64,000 nt of DNA from VXNJ01 sp965249595 (lineage in GTDB: Bacteria; Chloroflexota; UBA11872; VXNJ01), in assembly GCA_965249595.1 (NCBI GenBank), contig OZ252242.1, forward strand, positions 1,116,001 through 1,180,000, read 5' to 3'. This document shows, one piece after another, positions 8,307-17,175 of the stretch. A model generated the notes under the pieces. The model saw only the letters and a program-made list of their open reading frames with translations, did not search any database and was not told where the DNA came from. The translations under genes were made by a program, and so were the position numbers. Every line of letters starts with the position of its first letter. Position 1 is the stretch's first letter.

Positions 8307-10448
8307 ATGCCGATTTGGCGGTTTTTCAGGACCGCGTCGCCCAGGGCCGAAAAAGAGCAAAACGCCCTCCCCGAACAGGCAGCGCTGCAGCGAATCAGCG
8401 AGTGGCTGACCGATCGCGAAGGGACGCCGCGCCGTTGGAATGGACTGGAAATGCTCCAGCTGGCGTTGCACTACTACGACGCACCGGAATTTTCGACAGC
8501 GGTGCGTGGATACGCTTCCCGGCATGCGGTTGCTGGCGGATCGTTGTCAATGTCGTTGAGCTTGGCCGTCGACCGGCTAAATTCATCGTTGCCGCAATTG
8601 TTGCTGCCGCTGAATCGCGATTCTCGGCGGATTGAAAAAATTCGCCGCTTCAATAGGCTGCAGATCGAAACCTTGGCGGCTATTGCCGCCGGGTTTGAAC
8701 ATACCTGGATCGGCGGTCGCCGCGATGACCGTGATGCGATCGCCACGCTAGACAGCCTGGAGGCGTTGCACCGGATCGGCAAGGCCGCCAATTCGTCGCT
8801 GGATTTCTCGGAGACCTGTTCATTTACGGCCGAGGCAATAGTCAACGTAATGGACTTGGACGAGTGCTCTATCTGGGTTCTTGACGAGGACACCAATCGT
8901 CTAATCCTGCGAACCACAACCGGGCTGAATGCGGACCTGATCGGTCACGCCGCAATGCAATTGGGTGAGGGAATATCCGGCGCCGCCGCGGAAATGGGCC
9001 GCTCAATTGCAGTTCGCGATGCCTGGGCTGATCCGCGATTCAAGGTGATGCCGGCGTTGGACGAAAAGAACTATCGCAGCATGCTGGCGGTGCCCATAAT
9101 TCAATCCAGCCCCAGGCGCCTCCAGGGCGTGTTGACAGTGCGATCCCTCCAATATCGCGATTTTCGGACTGAAGAAATCGAGTTTGTTGAAACCGTAGCC
9201 GAGCAATTGGGATTGGCGCTTTGGAACGCGATATTGCACCAACAAACCGATGACCAGTTACGGCGGCGCAATGCCGAACTGACCACCCTGCAAAGAATTG
9301 GCCAAAACTTAACGTCGCGGCTTAAATACACCGATGTCCTCGCAACGATCGCCGAACAGGCCGCCGCCATTTCGCGGGCCGACAAAGCCGGGATCTTTCA
9401 ATTCGATGAGAGCAACTCGCGCCTAACGATCGTGGCCGCCCACAAATTGAGTCCCGCCTATCGCGATCTCACGCTGCGGCTGGGTGATGGAGTGGCCGGG
9501 CGGGTGGCGGCATCCCGCGCGCCGATCATCGTTGACGATGCACTTGATGAACCGCGTTTGCGGGTCTCGAGTGACCTCATCCGCCAGGAGGGCTATCGAT
9601 CCATGATCTGCGTGCCGATGATGTTTCGCGGTGCGGTCATTGGCGTAATTTCCGTTTATTCAGCAAAGACTGCGGCATTTGTTGAAGATGAAGTGCGGAT
9701 CATTGCCAGCTTCGCCGACCAGGCGGCGATCGCTATCGCCAACGCGCGCCTCTATGACCAATCGCAGCGCGGTCTGCGCCGCAATGAACTGTTATTGCGC
9801 GAACTACACCATCGGGTAAAGAACAACCTGCAAACGGTGGCCTCGCTCCTAAACCTCCAATCGCGCCGGACGCGATCGGAAGAAGCATCGTCAATACTGG
9901 CCCTTTCGGCCGGGCGCATTGCCGGGATGGCCGCCGTCCACGACCTCCTGTCGGTACCCGGCCAAGACAGTCCGACGGCGATCGAGATCGTCGAGAAGAT
10001 GGCTGAGATCGCCAGTTCGGACGCCGCCGCCGCCGGCACCGTCGTCGACATTGCGGTTGACGGCGACAAGGTCGAGATTGCGGAAGATCAGGCTACGGTG
10101 TTCGCGTTGGTCATCAATGAGCTCATCTGGAATGCGATGGGGCATGGATTTGAAGGCCGATCCAACGGGCAGATTCGGGTCCGCATCAGCCATGGCGACG
10201 GCACGATTAGGACCCGCGTGCATGACAACGGGCGCGGCCTGCCGGGCAGTTTTGAAATCTCCCGCGATGGCGGATTGGGTTTGGCCATCGTTTCACAATT
10301 GGTCGAATTTGACCTGGGCGGACAATTTTCAATTCGCAACGCCGACGGTTGTGAAGCCACGGTGATTTTTCAAATTGCTCCCCCTGAGGATGACGACCTA
10401 AATGCGCGCGAGGCAGCGAACAATCCGACCGTCAGCATCAACGGCTGA
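8307..10448 (+). CDS. GAF-GAF sensor histidine kinase (HisKA_2 type)
   Basis: A 713-residue kinase without obvious membrane segments. Domains in order: an N-terminal region of about 145 residues with no clear match, GAF 1 (about 150-310, 'ECSIWVLDEDTNRLILRTT'), GAF 2 (about 325-480), an H-box of the HisKA_2/HWE class near residue 500 ('LLLRELHHRVKNNLQTVASL') and an HATPase_c domain ('NELIWNAMGHGF', 'DNGRGLPG', 'GGLGLAIVSQLV'). It is therefore a cytosolic sensor of a small ligand or redox state that phosphorylates a response regulator. No regulator gene is in the window. It lies 29 bases after ftsZ in the same direction, so it is probably co-transcribed with parA-ftsZ. The ATG at 8307 is the first usable start. 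Confidence 0.9.
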   Translation: MPIWRFFRTASPRAEKEQNALPEQAALQRISEWLTDREGTPRRWNGLEMLQLALHYYDAPEFSTAVRGYASRHAVAGGSLSMSLSLAVDRLNSSLPQLLLPLNRDSRRIEKIRRFNRLQIETLAAIAAGFEHTWIGGRRDDRDAIATLDSLEALHRIGKAANSSLDFSETCSFTAEAIVNVMDLDECSIWVLDEDTNRLILRTTTGLNADLIGHAAMQLGEGISGAAAEMGRSIAVRDAWADPRFKVMPALDEKNYRSMLAVPIIQSSPRRLQGVLTVRSLQYRDFRTEEIEFVETVAEQLGLALWNAILHQQTDDQLRRRNAELTTLQRIGQNLTSRLKYTDVLATIAEQAAAISRADKAGIFQFDESNSRLTIVAAHKLSPAYRDLTLRLGDGVAGRVAASRAPIIVDDALDEPRLRVSSDLIRQEGYRSMICVPMMFRGAVIGVISVYSAKTAAFVEDEVRIIASFADQAAIAIANARLYDQSQRGLRRNELLLRELHHRVKNNLQTVASLLNLQSRRTRSEEASSILALSAGRIAGMAAVHDLLSVPGQDSPTAIEIVEKMAEIASSDAAAAGTVVDIAVDGDKVEIAEDQATVFALVINELIWNAMGHGFEGRSNGQIRVRISHGDGTIRTRVHDNGRGLPGSFEISRDGGLGLAIVSQLVEFDLGGQFSIRNADGCEATVIFQIAPPEDDDLNAREAANNPTVSING

Positions 10449-10499
10449 TCCACTCTGTAGTGACCTGGCCTGAGCCCGGCGTCGCAAATATTGATTGGG

Positions 10500-10532
10500 A
10501 GACGAAGAGGCTCGCGGCGACGTCGTCTTTTT
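10500..10532 (+). terminator. Possible Rho-independent terminator after the kinase gene
   Basis: An inverted repeat AGACGA (10500-10505) / TCGTCT (10523-10528) runs into a T-rich tract ending at 10532. It lies 50 bases after the kinase stop, in the convergent gap before the lipoprotein gene. The stem is short and the loop long (17 bases), so the call is tentative. Confidence 0.35.
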
Positions 10533-10687
10533 CGGACCGGCTGCCGCAGCTGTCACGTTTGCCGCGCCGGATGTTTAGCGCACGTCGTCGGCGATAGAAG
10601 CACCGCATGGACCAGTGGCCGGTAACTGACGCTGATTGTTGGAACCAGGGCCATAAAGCAGCGTTCTTGCGGGGAGGTGCCGATTCT

Positions 10688-12655
10688 TTAAGAAGTGCGT
10701 TGCAGCACCACCGGAACGACGTCGCGCGGGGGCGGGAATCCCGCCCCATCGGAAACGTCTATCTCAAAGACTTCGAGGTGCCCGAGTTGGGATTCGGGGC
10801 TCGTGTATTCGACCGTGAAGCTGAAAGGTCCCGGCCCGTAGACTCCGCCGCCCATCGCAAAGCCCTCCGCGAGAACTTCGCCTGAACGGGCCAGCAACCT
10901 CCAGTTGATGTTCGACTCGAAGGTGCGGGAACAACCGTTGACCGCGAATCCGGAACCGACGGCTTCGCCGCTACCGGGTTCGAGCACGATCACCAGCGCC
11001 GTGTCCGGGGGCGTCAGCTCGCATCCCTGCGCGATGTTGCCGACGAATTCGTCAACCTCTGTCAATTTGCCGTTTTGCAGGCGAAATTGGCGAATGGCAG
11101 GAACAGAGGGTGGCGCGGCGAACGGCTCGCCCGGCGCACGATCGAGCATTGCGACGGTGATGATCCCGTCATGGATGGAAAGGCCTTCGACCCGAATTCG
11201 GTCGCCAAGGATTACAAAGTCAGCGTCGCGCAGGGCGCCGCCTTCGTTAACTAGGCCGTGCAGGTAGAAAAATTCTCCGCTGCCGCCGGGAGACTCGATC
11301 GTGATCGCCGCCGCATCCCCGCCAGCTTGTCCATCAAGATCACCAAGCACCCACTTGTCGAGCCGTATTACGAGTTCGCTTGCCGAACCCGGAGCGACAG
11401 GGGCACGGAATTGGCCGTTTTCTAAAGTGGCTTGGCCGGATTCGCTGCTCTCGGTGAGGTAATTGGCCTGCTGTAGATCCGCGCCGTCTATTTGGCCGTT
11501 TGCGGAGGCAGCGCCCTGCGCGATGTTGCCGACGAATTCGTCAACCTCTGTCAATTTGCCGTTTTGCAGGCGAAATTGGCGAATGGCAGGAACAGAGGGT
11601 GGCGCGGCGAACGGCTCGCCCGGCGCACGATCGAGCATTGCGACGGTGATGATCCCGTCATGGATGGAAAGGCCTTCGACCCGAATTCGGTCGCCAAGGA
11701 TTACAAAGTCAGCGTCGCGCAGGGCGCCGCCTTCGTTAACTAGGCCGTGCAGGTAGAAAAATTCTCCGCTGCCGCCGGGAGACTCGATCGTGATCGCCGC
11801 CGCATCCCCGCCAGCTTGTCCATCAAGATCACCAAGCACCCACTTGTCGAGCCGTATTACGAGTTCGCTTGCCGAACCCGGAGCGACAGGGGCACGGAAT
11901 TGGCCGTTTTCTAAAGTGGCTTGGCCGGATTCGCTGCTCTCGGTGAGGTAATTGGCCTGCTGTAGATCCGCGCCGTCTATTTGGCCGTTTGCGGAGGCAG
12001 CGCCCTGCGCGATGTTGCCGACGAATTCGTCAACCTCTGTCAATTTGCCGTTTTGCAGGCGAAATTGGCGAATGGCAGGAACAGAGGGTGGCGCGGCGAA
12101 CGGCTCGCCCGGCGCACGATCGAGCATTGCGACGGTGATGATCCCGTCATGGATGGAAAGGCCTTCGACCCGAATTCGGTCGCCAAGGATTACAAAGTCA
12201 GCGTCGCGCAGGGCGCCGCCTTCGTTAACTAGGCCGTGCAGGTAGAAAAATTCTCCGCTGCCGCCGGGAGACTCGATCGTGATCGCCGCCGCATCCCCGC
12301 CAGCTTGTCCATCAAGATCACCAAGCACCCACTTGTCGAGCCGTATTACGAGTTCGCTTGCCGAACCCGGAGCGACAGGGGCACGGAATTGGCCGTTTTC
12401 TAAAGTGGCTTGGCCGGATTCGCTGCTCTCGGTGAGGTAATTGGCCTGCTGTAGATCCGCGCCGTCTATTTGGCCGTTTGCGGAGGCAGCTTGACCTAAA
12501 TCGGGGCTCTCCGTTAGTTCTTCAATCCGCTTTGTGACTGGGTCACCCGGCTCACCGTCGTCGCACGCGGCGAGCAGCAAGCCGACCGATAGCACTACCG
12601 CGATCGCAAGCGCGGGCGCATGCGGTCGGGCAAAGAATCGTTTCTTGTTTTTCAT
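10688..12655 (-). CDS. Lipoprotein with three identical 163-residue repeats and a C-terminal Gmad2-like domain
   Basis: Encodes 655 residues from ATG 12655. The first 30 residues form a lipoprotein signal: basic start 'MKNKKRFFARPHAP', a hydrophobic core and lipobox LLAAC. After a short linker come three copies of a 163-residue unit that are identical in amino acids and, by eye, in DNA. Each contains a beta-rich segment ('FVILGDRIRVEGLSIHDG') of a kind I associate with Chloroflexi surface lipoproteins. The last ~110 residues ('TALVIVLEPGSGEAVGSGF' to 'EVFEIDVSDGAG') look like an immunoglobulin-like Gmad2 domain. Function is unknown; an exported surface or cell-wall protein is likely. The frame continues upstream of the signal, but the family start is the ATG before the signal peptide. 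Confidence 0.85.
   Translation of the reverse strand: MKNKKRFFARPHAPALAIAVVLSVGLLLAACDDGEPGDPVTKRIEELTESPDLGQAASANGQIDGADLQQANYLTESSESGQATLENGQFRAPVAPGSASELVIRLDKWVLGDLDGQAGGDAAAITIESPGGSGEFFYLHGLVNEGGALRDADFVILGDRIRVEGLSIHDGIITVAMLDRAPGEPFAAPPSVPAIRQFRLQNGKLTEVDEFVGNIAQGAASANGQIDGADLQQANYLTESSESGQATLENGQFRAPVAPGSASELVIRLDKWVLGDLDGQAGGDAAAITIESPGGSGEFFYLHGLVNEGGALRDADFVILGDRIRVEGLSIHDGIITVAMLDRAPGEPFAAPPSVPAIRQFRLQNGKLTEVDEFVGNIAQGAASANGQIDGADLQQANYLTESSESGQATLENGQFRAPVAPGSASELVIRLDKWVLGDLDGQAGGDAAAITIESPGGSGEFFYLHGLVNEGGALRDADFVILGDRIRVEGLSIHDGIITVAMLDRAPGEPFAAPPSVPAIRQFRLQNGKLTEVDEFVGNIAQGCELTPPDTALVIVLEPGSGEAVGSGFAVNGCSRTFESNINWRLLARSGEVLAEGFAMGGGVYGPGPFSFTVEYTSPESQLGHLEVFEIDVSDGAGFPPPRDVVPVVLQRTS
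11025..12490. repeat. Three tandem 489-bp direct repeats
   Basis: The unit recurs at an exact 489-base step (11025, 11514, 12003) and each copy matches the others by eye over its full length, including silent positions; the last copy ends one base short at 12490. The period is divisible by three, so the reading frame of the lipoprotein gene is kept. No homologous half-copies flank it. The identity means very recent expansion, gene conversion, or an assembly effect. Confidence 0.95.
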
Positions 12656-13150
12656 TGGGCGATTTTGAGCCGCACGCGAGCGCGGAACGCCCCGCAGGGG
12701 ATTTACGATCAATGAACCTGACCACAATTTCAATCCCATTTCTTCTGACTTAGCCGAGTGTTGCATCACTTGCTCCGTTGCCGCGTTAACCAACAAACGC
12801 CAATACCTGTCTAAACATTCGATTCGCCGAATGCCTGGTTCGTCCGCTCGACGGCCCCTGGAAAGTGGCCGGTGCCGTTATTAGATACTGCCGAACGCCC
12901 ATCGGAAATTGGAGAGCAGTTTAAGCAATATTGGAGATATTTCGCCTTCAATTGTTTCATCGGATCGCAGTCAATGGCTATTTCAAGATGGAGTTTTCGA
13001 TCAGCCAGCCACAACTAGATGGTCCTGGTTTGCCACCACCGGTTGATCAAACGACGGCCTTCGCGCCGAAGGATTACTTTGCGGGCGGACTTTCAGGCCG
13101 CGGCGGAGATTTGCCGAGATGTCAATCTGTCGGCCGTCAGCGAACTTGAT
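12656..13150. other. Intergenic region upstream of the lipoprotein gene
   Basis: These 495 bases hold no convincing gene. They contain a perfect hairpin CCTTCG-CGC-CGAAGG at 13058-13072 and a CCCC/GGGG mini-hairpin near 12695-12705. The lipoprotein promoter must lie here on the minus strand, but I see no clear -35/-10 pair. Confidence 0.5.
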
Positions 13151-13957
13151 TTAAATTCCGGAATCCCACTCCCAGGTCAGGTTATAGGCATCAAATACTG
13201 GTCCGTCATGGCATACCCGAGCCAATCCCTTGCGAGTGGTTACGACGCAGCTGTAGCAAACTCCCAGTCCGCAGGCCATCCGCGCTTCAAGGGCGTAGAG
13301 CGTCGGCCGCCGCCGCCGCCGAGGAGTCTGATCGATACGATCAATTGCCCGTGAACAGGCCACCAGCATGGGATTCGGCCCACAGGCCAAGACTGCATCC
13401 GACCAGTCGTACCAAGTTCCGATCAGGTCAATGACGCTCCCGTGATGGCCGCGGGAGCCGTCATCGGAGGCATAGAAGATTTCAACCGCCGGGGGCAAGT
13501 ATTCGATCGGCGTCAACCCGCTCTGGCTGCGCGCGCCATTGAGGACGACAACGTCACGTTCGCCGCTCTTATGCGCGGATGCAATCAGCGGTCCCATGCC
13601 AATACCTCCACCGACCAAAAGCAGGTGCCGGCAATCGTCGGGCAGGTTGAAGCTTGAACCCAGCGGCCCCAGGACATCGGCCGTGGCCCCGGCGGCCATG
13701 CCGGCCAGGAATGCAGATCCGCGTCCGACGACGTGGTAGAGGATTCCAATGACGCCTTCGAGGCGGTCAATCTGGGCCAGTGAATAGGGTCGCCTTAGCA
13801 GCGGATCGTTATCGCCGCCGCCGATGTGGACAAATTGGCCGGGTCGGGCTTGCTGGGCGATGTGCGGAGCGGCCAGAATGATCCACCAGAGCGATTCGGA
13901 CAGCTGCTGGTTGGACACTACTTCACACAGGTCGTATATAGGGCCTTCTTGATTCAT
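13151..13957 (-). CDS. pyrK: Dihydroorotate dehydrogenase electron-transfer subunit
   Basis: Encodes 268 residues with a ferredoxin-reductase layout. 'LLRRPYSLAQID' is the FAD-binding RxYS motif, 'LLLVGGGIGMGPLIA' the NAD-binding start, and 'CGLGVCYSCVV' with a later Cys ('ARVCHDGPVF') forms the [2Fe-2S] cluster site. It transfers electrons from PyrD to NAD+. It is the last gene of the pyr operon; its ATG overlaps the carB stop by four bases (13954-13957), indicating translational coupling. Its partner pyrD is not adjacent but about 7 kb further downstream on the same strand. Confidence 0.93.
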   Translation of the reverse strand: MNQEGPIYDLCEVVSNQQLSESLWWIILAAPHIAQQARPGQFVHIGGGDNDPLLRRPYSLAQIDRLEGVIGILYHVVGRGSAFLAGMAAGATADVLGPLGSSFNLPDDCRHLLLVGGGIGMGPLIASAHKSGERDVVVLNGARSQSGLTPIEYLPPAVEIFYASDDGSRGHHGSVIDLIGTWYDWSDAVLACGPNPMLVACSRAIDRIDQTPRRRRRPTLYALEARMACGLGVCYSCVVTTRKGLARVCHDGPVFDAYNLTWEWDSGI

Positions 13958-16900
13958 TCCCGGCGGCCATCACGGTAGTGGTCAATTGGCAAGATGTGCC
14001 AGTTGGCGGCAGAACCGATGGCCTTGGTCAAAGCTAGGGCGGTATCGAGCGAAGTCAAACAGGGGATCAATCGCTCGTTGGCGGTCCGCCGCATTTGGAA
14101 TCCATCTTCAAGGGTTGGACGGTCCCACGTAAGCGTATTTATGACCAGCACCGTGGCCGGGTCGGCCACCTGGTCCAAGAGGCTCAATTCGCCGGGCGTC
14201 TCTTCGGAAATCCGGTTGATCGTTTCCACCGGCAATCCGGCCGCGGCCAAATAGCGGGCAGTACCACGGGTGGCCTTGATTTGGTAACCGTGCAAAGAGA
14301 GGATCTGGGCGATTGGCAGGCATTCTTTCTTGTCACGGTCGGCAATGGACATGATCACCGTCCCGGTTGCCGGGATTCCCAGCCCGGCGGCTTGCAATGC
14401 CTTGCCCAAAGCCGGGGCGAATTCAAAATCGACGCCCATCACTTCGCCGGTGGATTTCATTTCGGGGCCCAGAAATGTGTCGACCCCGGCCAGCTTGGCA
14501 TGCGAAAAGACTGGAGCCTTGACCGCCACCAGCGGGCCCACCGGATGGTGGCCATAGTTCCAACCCTGCATCGGCAGGGTCTGGCCAAGCATCGCCTTGG
14601 TTGCCAGCCGGACCATTGGCACGCCGGTGACCTTGGAGAGGAACGGGACCGTGCGGCTGGCCCGCGGATTGACCTCAATTACAAAAACTTGATCCTGCCA
14701 GATGACGTATTGGATGTTGATCAGGCCCACCGCCCGAACCGCGTGGGCGATCCGATTGGTGTAGTCGACCAAGGTCTCGACAAGGTCCGGCGGGACGTGC
14801 TGCGTCGGATATACCGCGAAACTGTCCCCGGAATGAACCCCGGCGCGTTCAATGTGCTCCATGATGCCCGGGATTAACACTCCCTCGCCGTCGCATATGG
14901 CGTCAACTTCCACTTCCAGGCCCTGCAGATATTTGTCAACAAGAACGGGGTGATCGGGTGACGGCAGGGTGACCGTTGAGATGTAACGGCCGAGCCCTTC
15001 GGCGTCGGAGGCAATTTCCATGGCCCGACCGCCCAGCACGTAGGAGGGCCGAATCAAGACCGGGTAACCAATCCGCTCTGCAACCACCAACGCGTCTTCG
15101 ATTCGGCGTACGGTGGCTCCGGGCGGGCGTGGAATGCCCATTTCCTCGAGCAATTGGTCAAGTTCTTGGCGATCCTCCGAGGCGTTGATACTGGCAACAT
15201 CGGAGCCGGTTAGGGTTGTGCCCAAGCGATAGAGCGGCTCGGCCAGATTTATCGCGGTTTGTCCACCGAATTGAACCACCACGCTGGGCGCTGACCGACC
15301 GGTTTCGTTGTCAATCACGTCGGCCACGCACTCGACATCGAGCGCTTCGAAATAGAGGCGGTCCGAAGTGTCGAAGTCGGTTGAAACGGTTTCCGGATTG
15401 CTATTGATCATCACCGACCGCCAACCGCTTTCCTGCAGGGCCCAGGCCGAATGAACTGAACAGTAGTCGAATTCGATCCCTTGGCCGATGCGAATCGGGC
15501 CTGAGCCGACCACCACCGCGGCCGGGCCTTCATGCAAGTCGGTTTCGTTTTCAAATTCGTAGGTTGAGTAGTAGTATGGCGTAACCGCCGCAAACTCGGC
15601 CGCGCAGGTATCGACTAGCTTGTAGACCGGCAACATCCCCAGCTGTTTGCGCAGATCCCTAACCCGTGATGGCAACCAGTCTGCGAGCCGCCCGATTACC
15701 GCATCGGGGAATCCCAGGCGCTTGGCATCCCAAAGCAGTTCAGCATTGAGCGGTTCCTCCAACAGACGGACTTCCATCGCCACCAAATTGGCCAATTTTT
15801 CCAGGAAGAATTCGTCAACGGCGGTAAGTTGATGCAGGCTGGCAATTGACCGGCCGCGCCGCAAAGCGGCCAGGAATGCCCACAACCGCTCGTCATTGGG
15901 AACCACCAGGGAGGATTCCAAGGCTTCGCTTTGGGCCCAGCGCGGGTCTTCCCACAGCAGCGATCGTCCGCCAATTTCCAATGAACGGAGGGCTTTATTT
16001 ATCACGCCCTCAATCGTCCGCTCGATGGCCATCACTTCGCCGGTCGCCTTCATTTGCGTTCCCAAGGTCCGGTCGCCGGCCGGAAATTTGTCGAACGGCC
16101 AACGCGGAATCTTGGCCACGACATAGTCCAGGGCCGGTTCGAAGGCGGCCGTTGATTCGCGGGTTATCGGATTGGCCAGCTCATCGAGATCGAAACCGAT
16201 GGCGATCTTGGCGGCGATTCGGGCGATGGGGTATCCGGTGGCCTTGGAAGCCAGCGCTGATGATCGGCTCACCCGGGGGTTGACTTCAATGACCCGGTAT
16301 TGGAACGAATCTGGGTCAAGCGCAAGCTGAATGTTGCAGCCGCCGGCGATGCCGAGCGCGTCGATTATCTTGAGTGAAGCCGAACGCAGCAGCTGATATT
16401 CCTTATCGGAGAGCGTCTGGCTGGGCGCAAATACGATCGAATCGCCGGTGTGAACCCCCATCGGGTCGAAGTTTTCCATGTTGCAGATCGTCACGCAGGT
16501 GCCCGATCCATCACGCATTACCTCGTACTCGATCTCTTTCCAGCCGGCCAGGTATTCCTCCACCAGTACCTGCCCGATCGGCGACATCGACAATCCCCGC
16601 TCAAGTAGGATTTCCAATTCATGCGAATCTTTGGCGATTCCGCCGCCGGTTCCGCCCAAGGTGTAGGCCGGTCGGACGATTAACGGATAGCCAAGTTGCG
16701 TCGCCGCCCGCAATGCCTCATCGACGTTGTTGGCAATCGCCGATCCCGGTACCGGCTCACCGATATCGACCATCAACTGCTTGAATAACTTGCGATCTTC
16801 GGCTTTTTCTATCGCCTCGATCGAGGTGCCCAACAGCCGGACCCCGTAGCGCTGCAAGATTCCGGCTTGGTGCGCTTCGCGGGCCAGATTCAGACCGGTC

Positions 16901-17175
16901 TGACCGCCCAACGTCGGCAGCAAACCGTCGGGTCGTTCGCGGGCGATCACTCGTTCGATCACCCCCACCGTCAGCGGCTCGATATAGACGGCGTCAGCGA
17001 TGTCCTCGTCGGTCATGATGGTGGCCGGGTTGGAATTGATCAGGACGGTGGTAATGCCCTCTTCGCGCACTGCCTTGCAAGCCTGGGTGCCGGCGTAGTC
17101 GAATTCGGCCGCCTGTCCTATTACGATCGGGCCGGACCCGATGATTAAGACCTTGTGCAGATCGGGGTCTTTCAT
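13954..17175 (-). CDS. carB: Carbamoyl-phosphate synthase large subunit
   Basis: Encodes 1073 residues, the normal CarB length. It has two ATP-grasp halves: the first opens 'KVLIIGSGPIVIGQAAEFDY' and the second, near residue 560, repeats 'VVVGSGPIRIGQGIEFDYCS'. 'PAYTLGGTGGG' and 'PSYVLGGRAMEIA' are the paired carboxyphosphate/carbamate grasp loops, and the C-terminal ~130 residues form the MGS allosteric domain. The enzyme makes carbamoyl phosphate from bicarbonate, ATP and ammonia tunnelled from CarA. The frame extends 111 codons upstream into carA, but ATG 17175 overlaps the carA stop by four bases and matches the family start. Confidence 0.97.
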   Translation of the reverse strand: MKDPDLHKVLIIGSGPIVIGQAAEFDYAGTQACKAVREEGITTVLINSNPATIMTDEDIADAVYIEPLTVGVIERVIARERPDGLLPTLGGQTGLNLAREAHQAGILQRYGVRLLGTSIEAIEKAEDRKLFKQLMVDIGEPVPGSAIANNVDEALRAATQLGYPLIVRPAYTLGGTGGGIAKDSHELEILLERGLSMSPIGQVLVEEYLAGWKEIEYEVMRDGSGTCVTICNMENFDPMGVHTGDSIVFAPSQTLSDKEYQLLRSASLKIIDALGIAGGCNIQLALDPDSFQYRVIEVNPRVSRSSALASKATGYPIARIAAKIAIGFDLDELANPITRESTAAFEPALDYVVAKIPRWPFDKFPAGDRTLGTQMKATGEVMAIERTIEGVINKALRSLEIGGRSLLWEDPRWAQSEALESSLVVPNDERLWAFLAALRRGRSIASLHQLTAVDEFFLEKLANLVAMEVRLLEEPLNAELLWDAKRLGFPDAVIGRLADWLPSRVRDLRKQLGMLPVYKLVDTCAAEFAAVTPYYYSTYEFENETDLHEGPAAVVVGSGPIRIGQGIEFDYCSVHSAWALQESGWRSVMINSNPETVSTDFDTSDRLYFEALDVECVADVIDNETGRSAPSVVVQFGGQTAINLAEPLYRLGTTLTGSDVASINASEDRQELDQLLEEMGIPRPPGATVRRIEDALVVAERIGYPVLIRPSYVLGGRAMEIASDAEGLGRYISTVTLPSPDHPVLVDKYLQGLEVEVDAICDGEGVLIPGIMEHIERAGVHSGDSFAVYPTQHVPPDLVETLVDYTNRIAHAVRAVGLINIQYVIWQDQVFVIEVNPRASRTVPFLSKVTGVPMVRLATKAMLGQTLPMQGWNYGHHPVGPLVAVKAPVFSHAKLAGVDTFLGPEMKSTGEVMGVDFEFAPALGKALQAAGLGIPATGTVIMSIADRDKKECLPIAQILSLHGYQIKATRGTARYLAAAGLPVETINRISEETPGELSLLDQVADPATVLVINTLTWDRPTLEDGFQMRRTANERLIPCLTSLDTALALTKAIGSAANWHILPIDHYRDGRRE

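Noticed and set aside
11463..12245. Plus-strand open frames of 97 and 83 codons inside the lipoprotein repeats
   Set aside because: They are antisense shadows that recur only because the DNA repeats are identical.
11025..12490. CRISPR-like or mobile repeat array
   Set aside because: The units are long, contiguous and in frame with one protein; there are no spacers, inverted ends or transposase.
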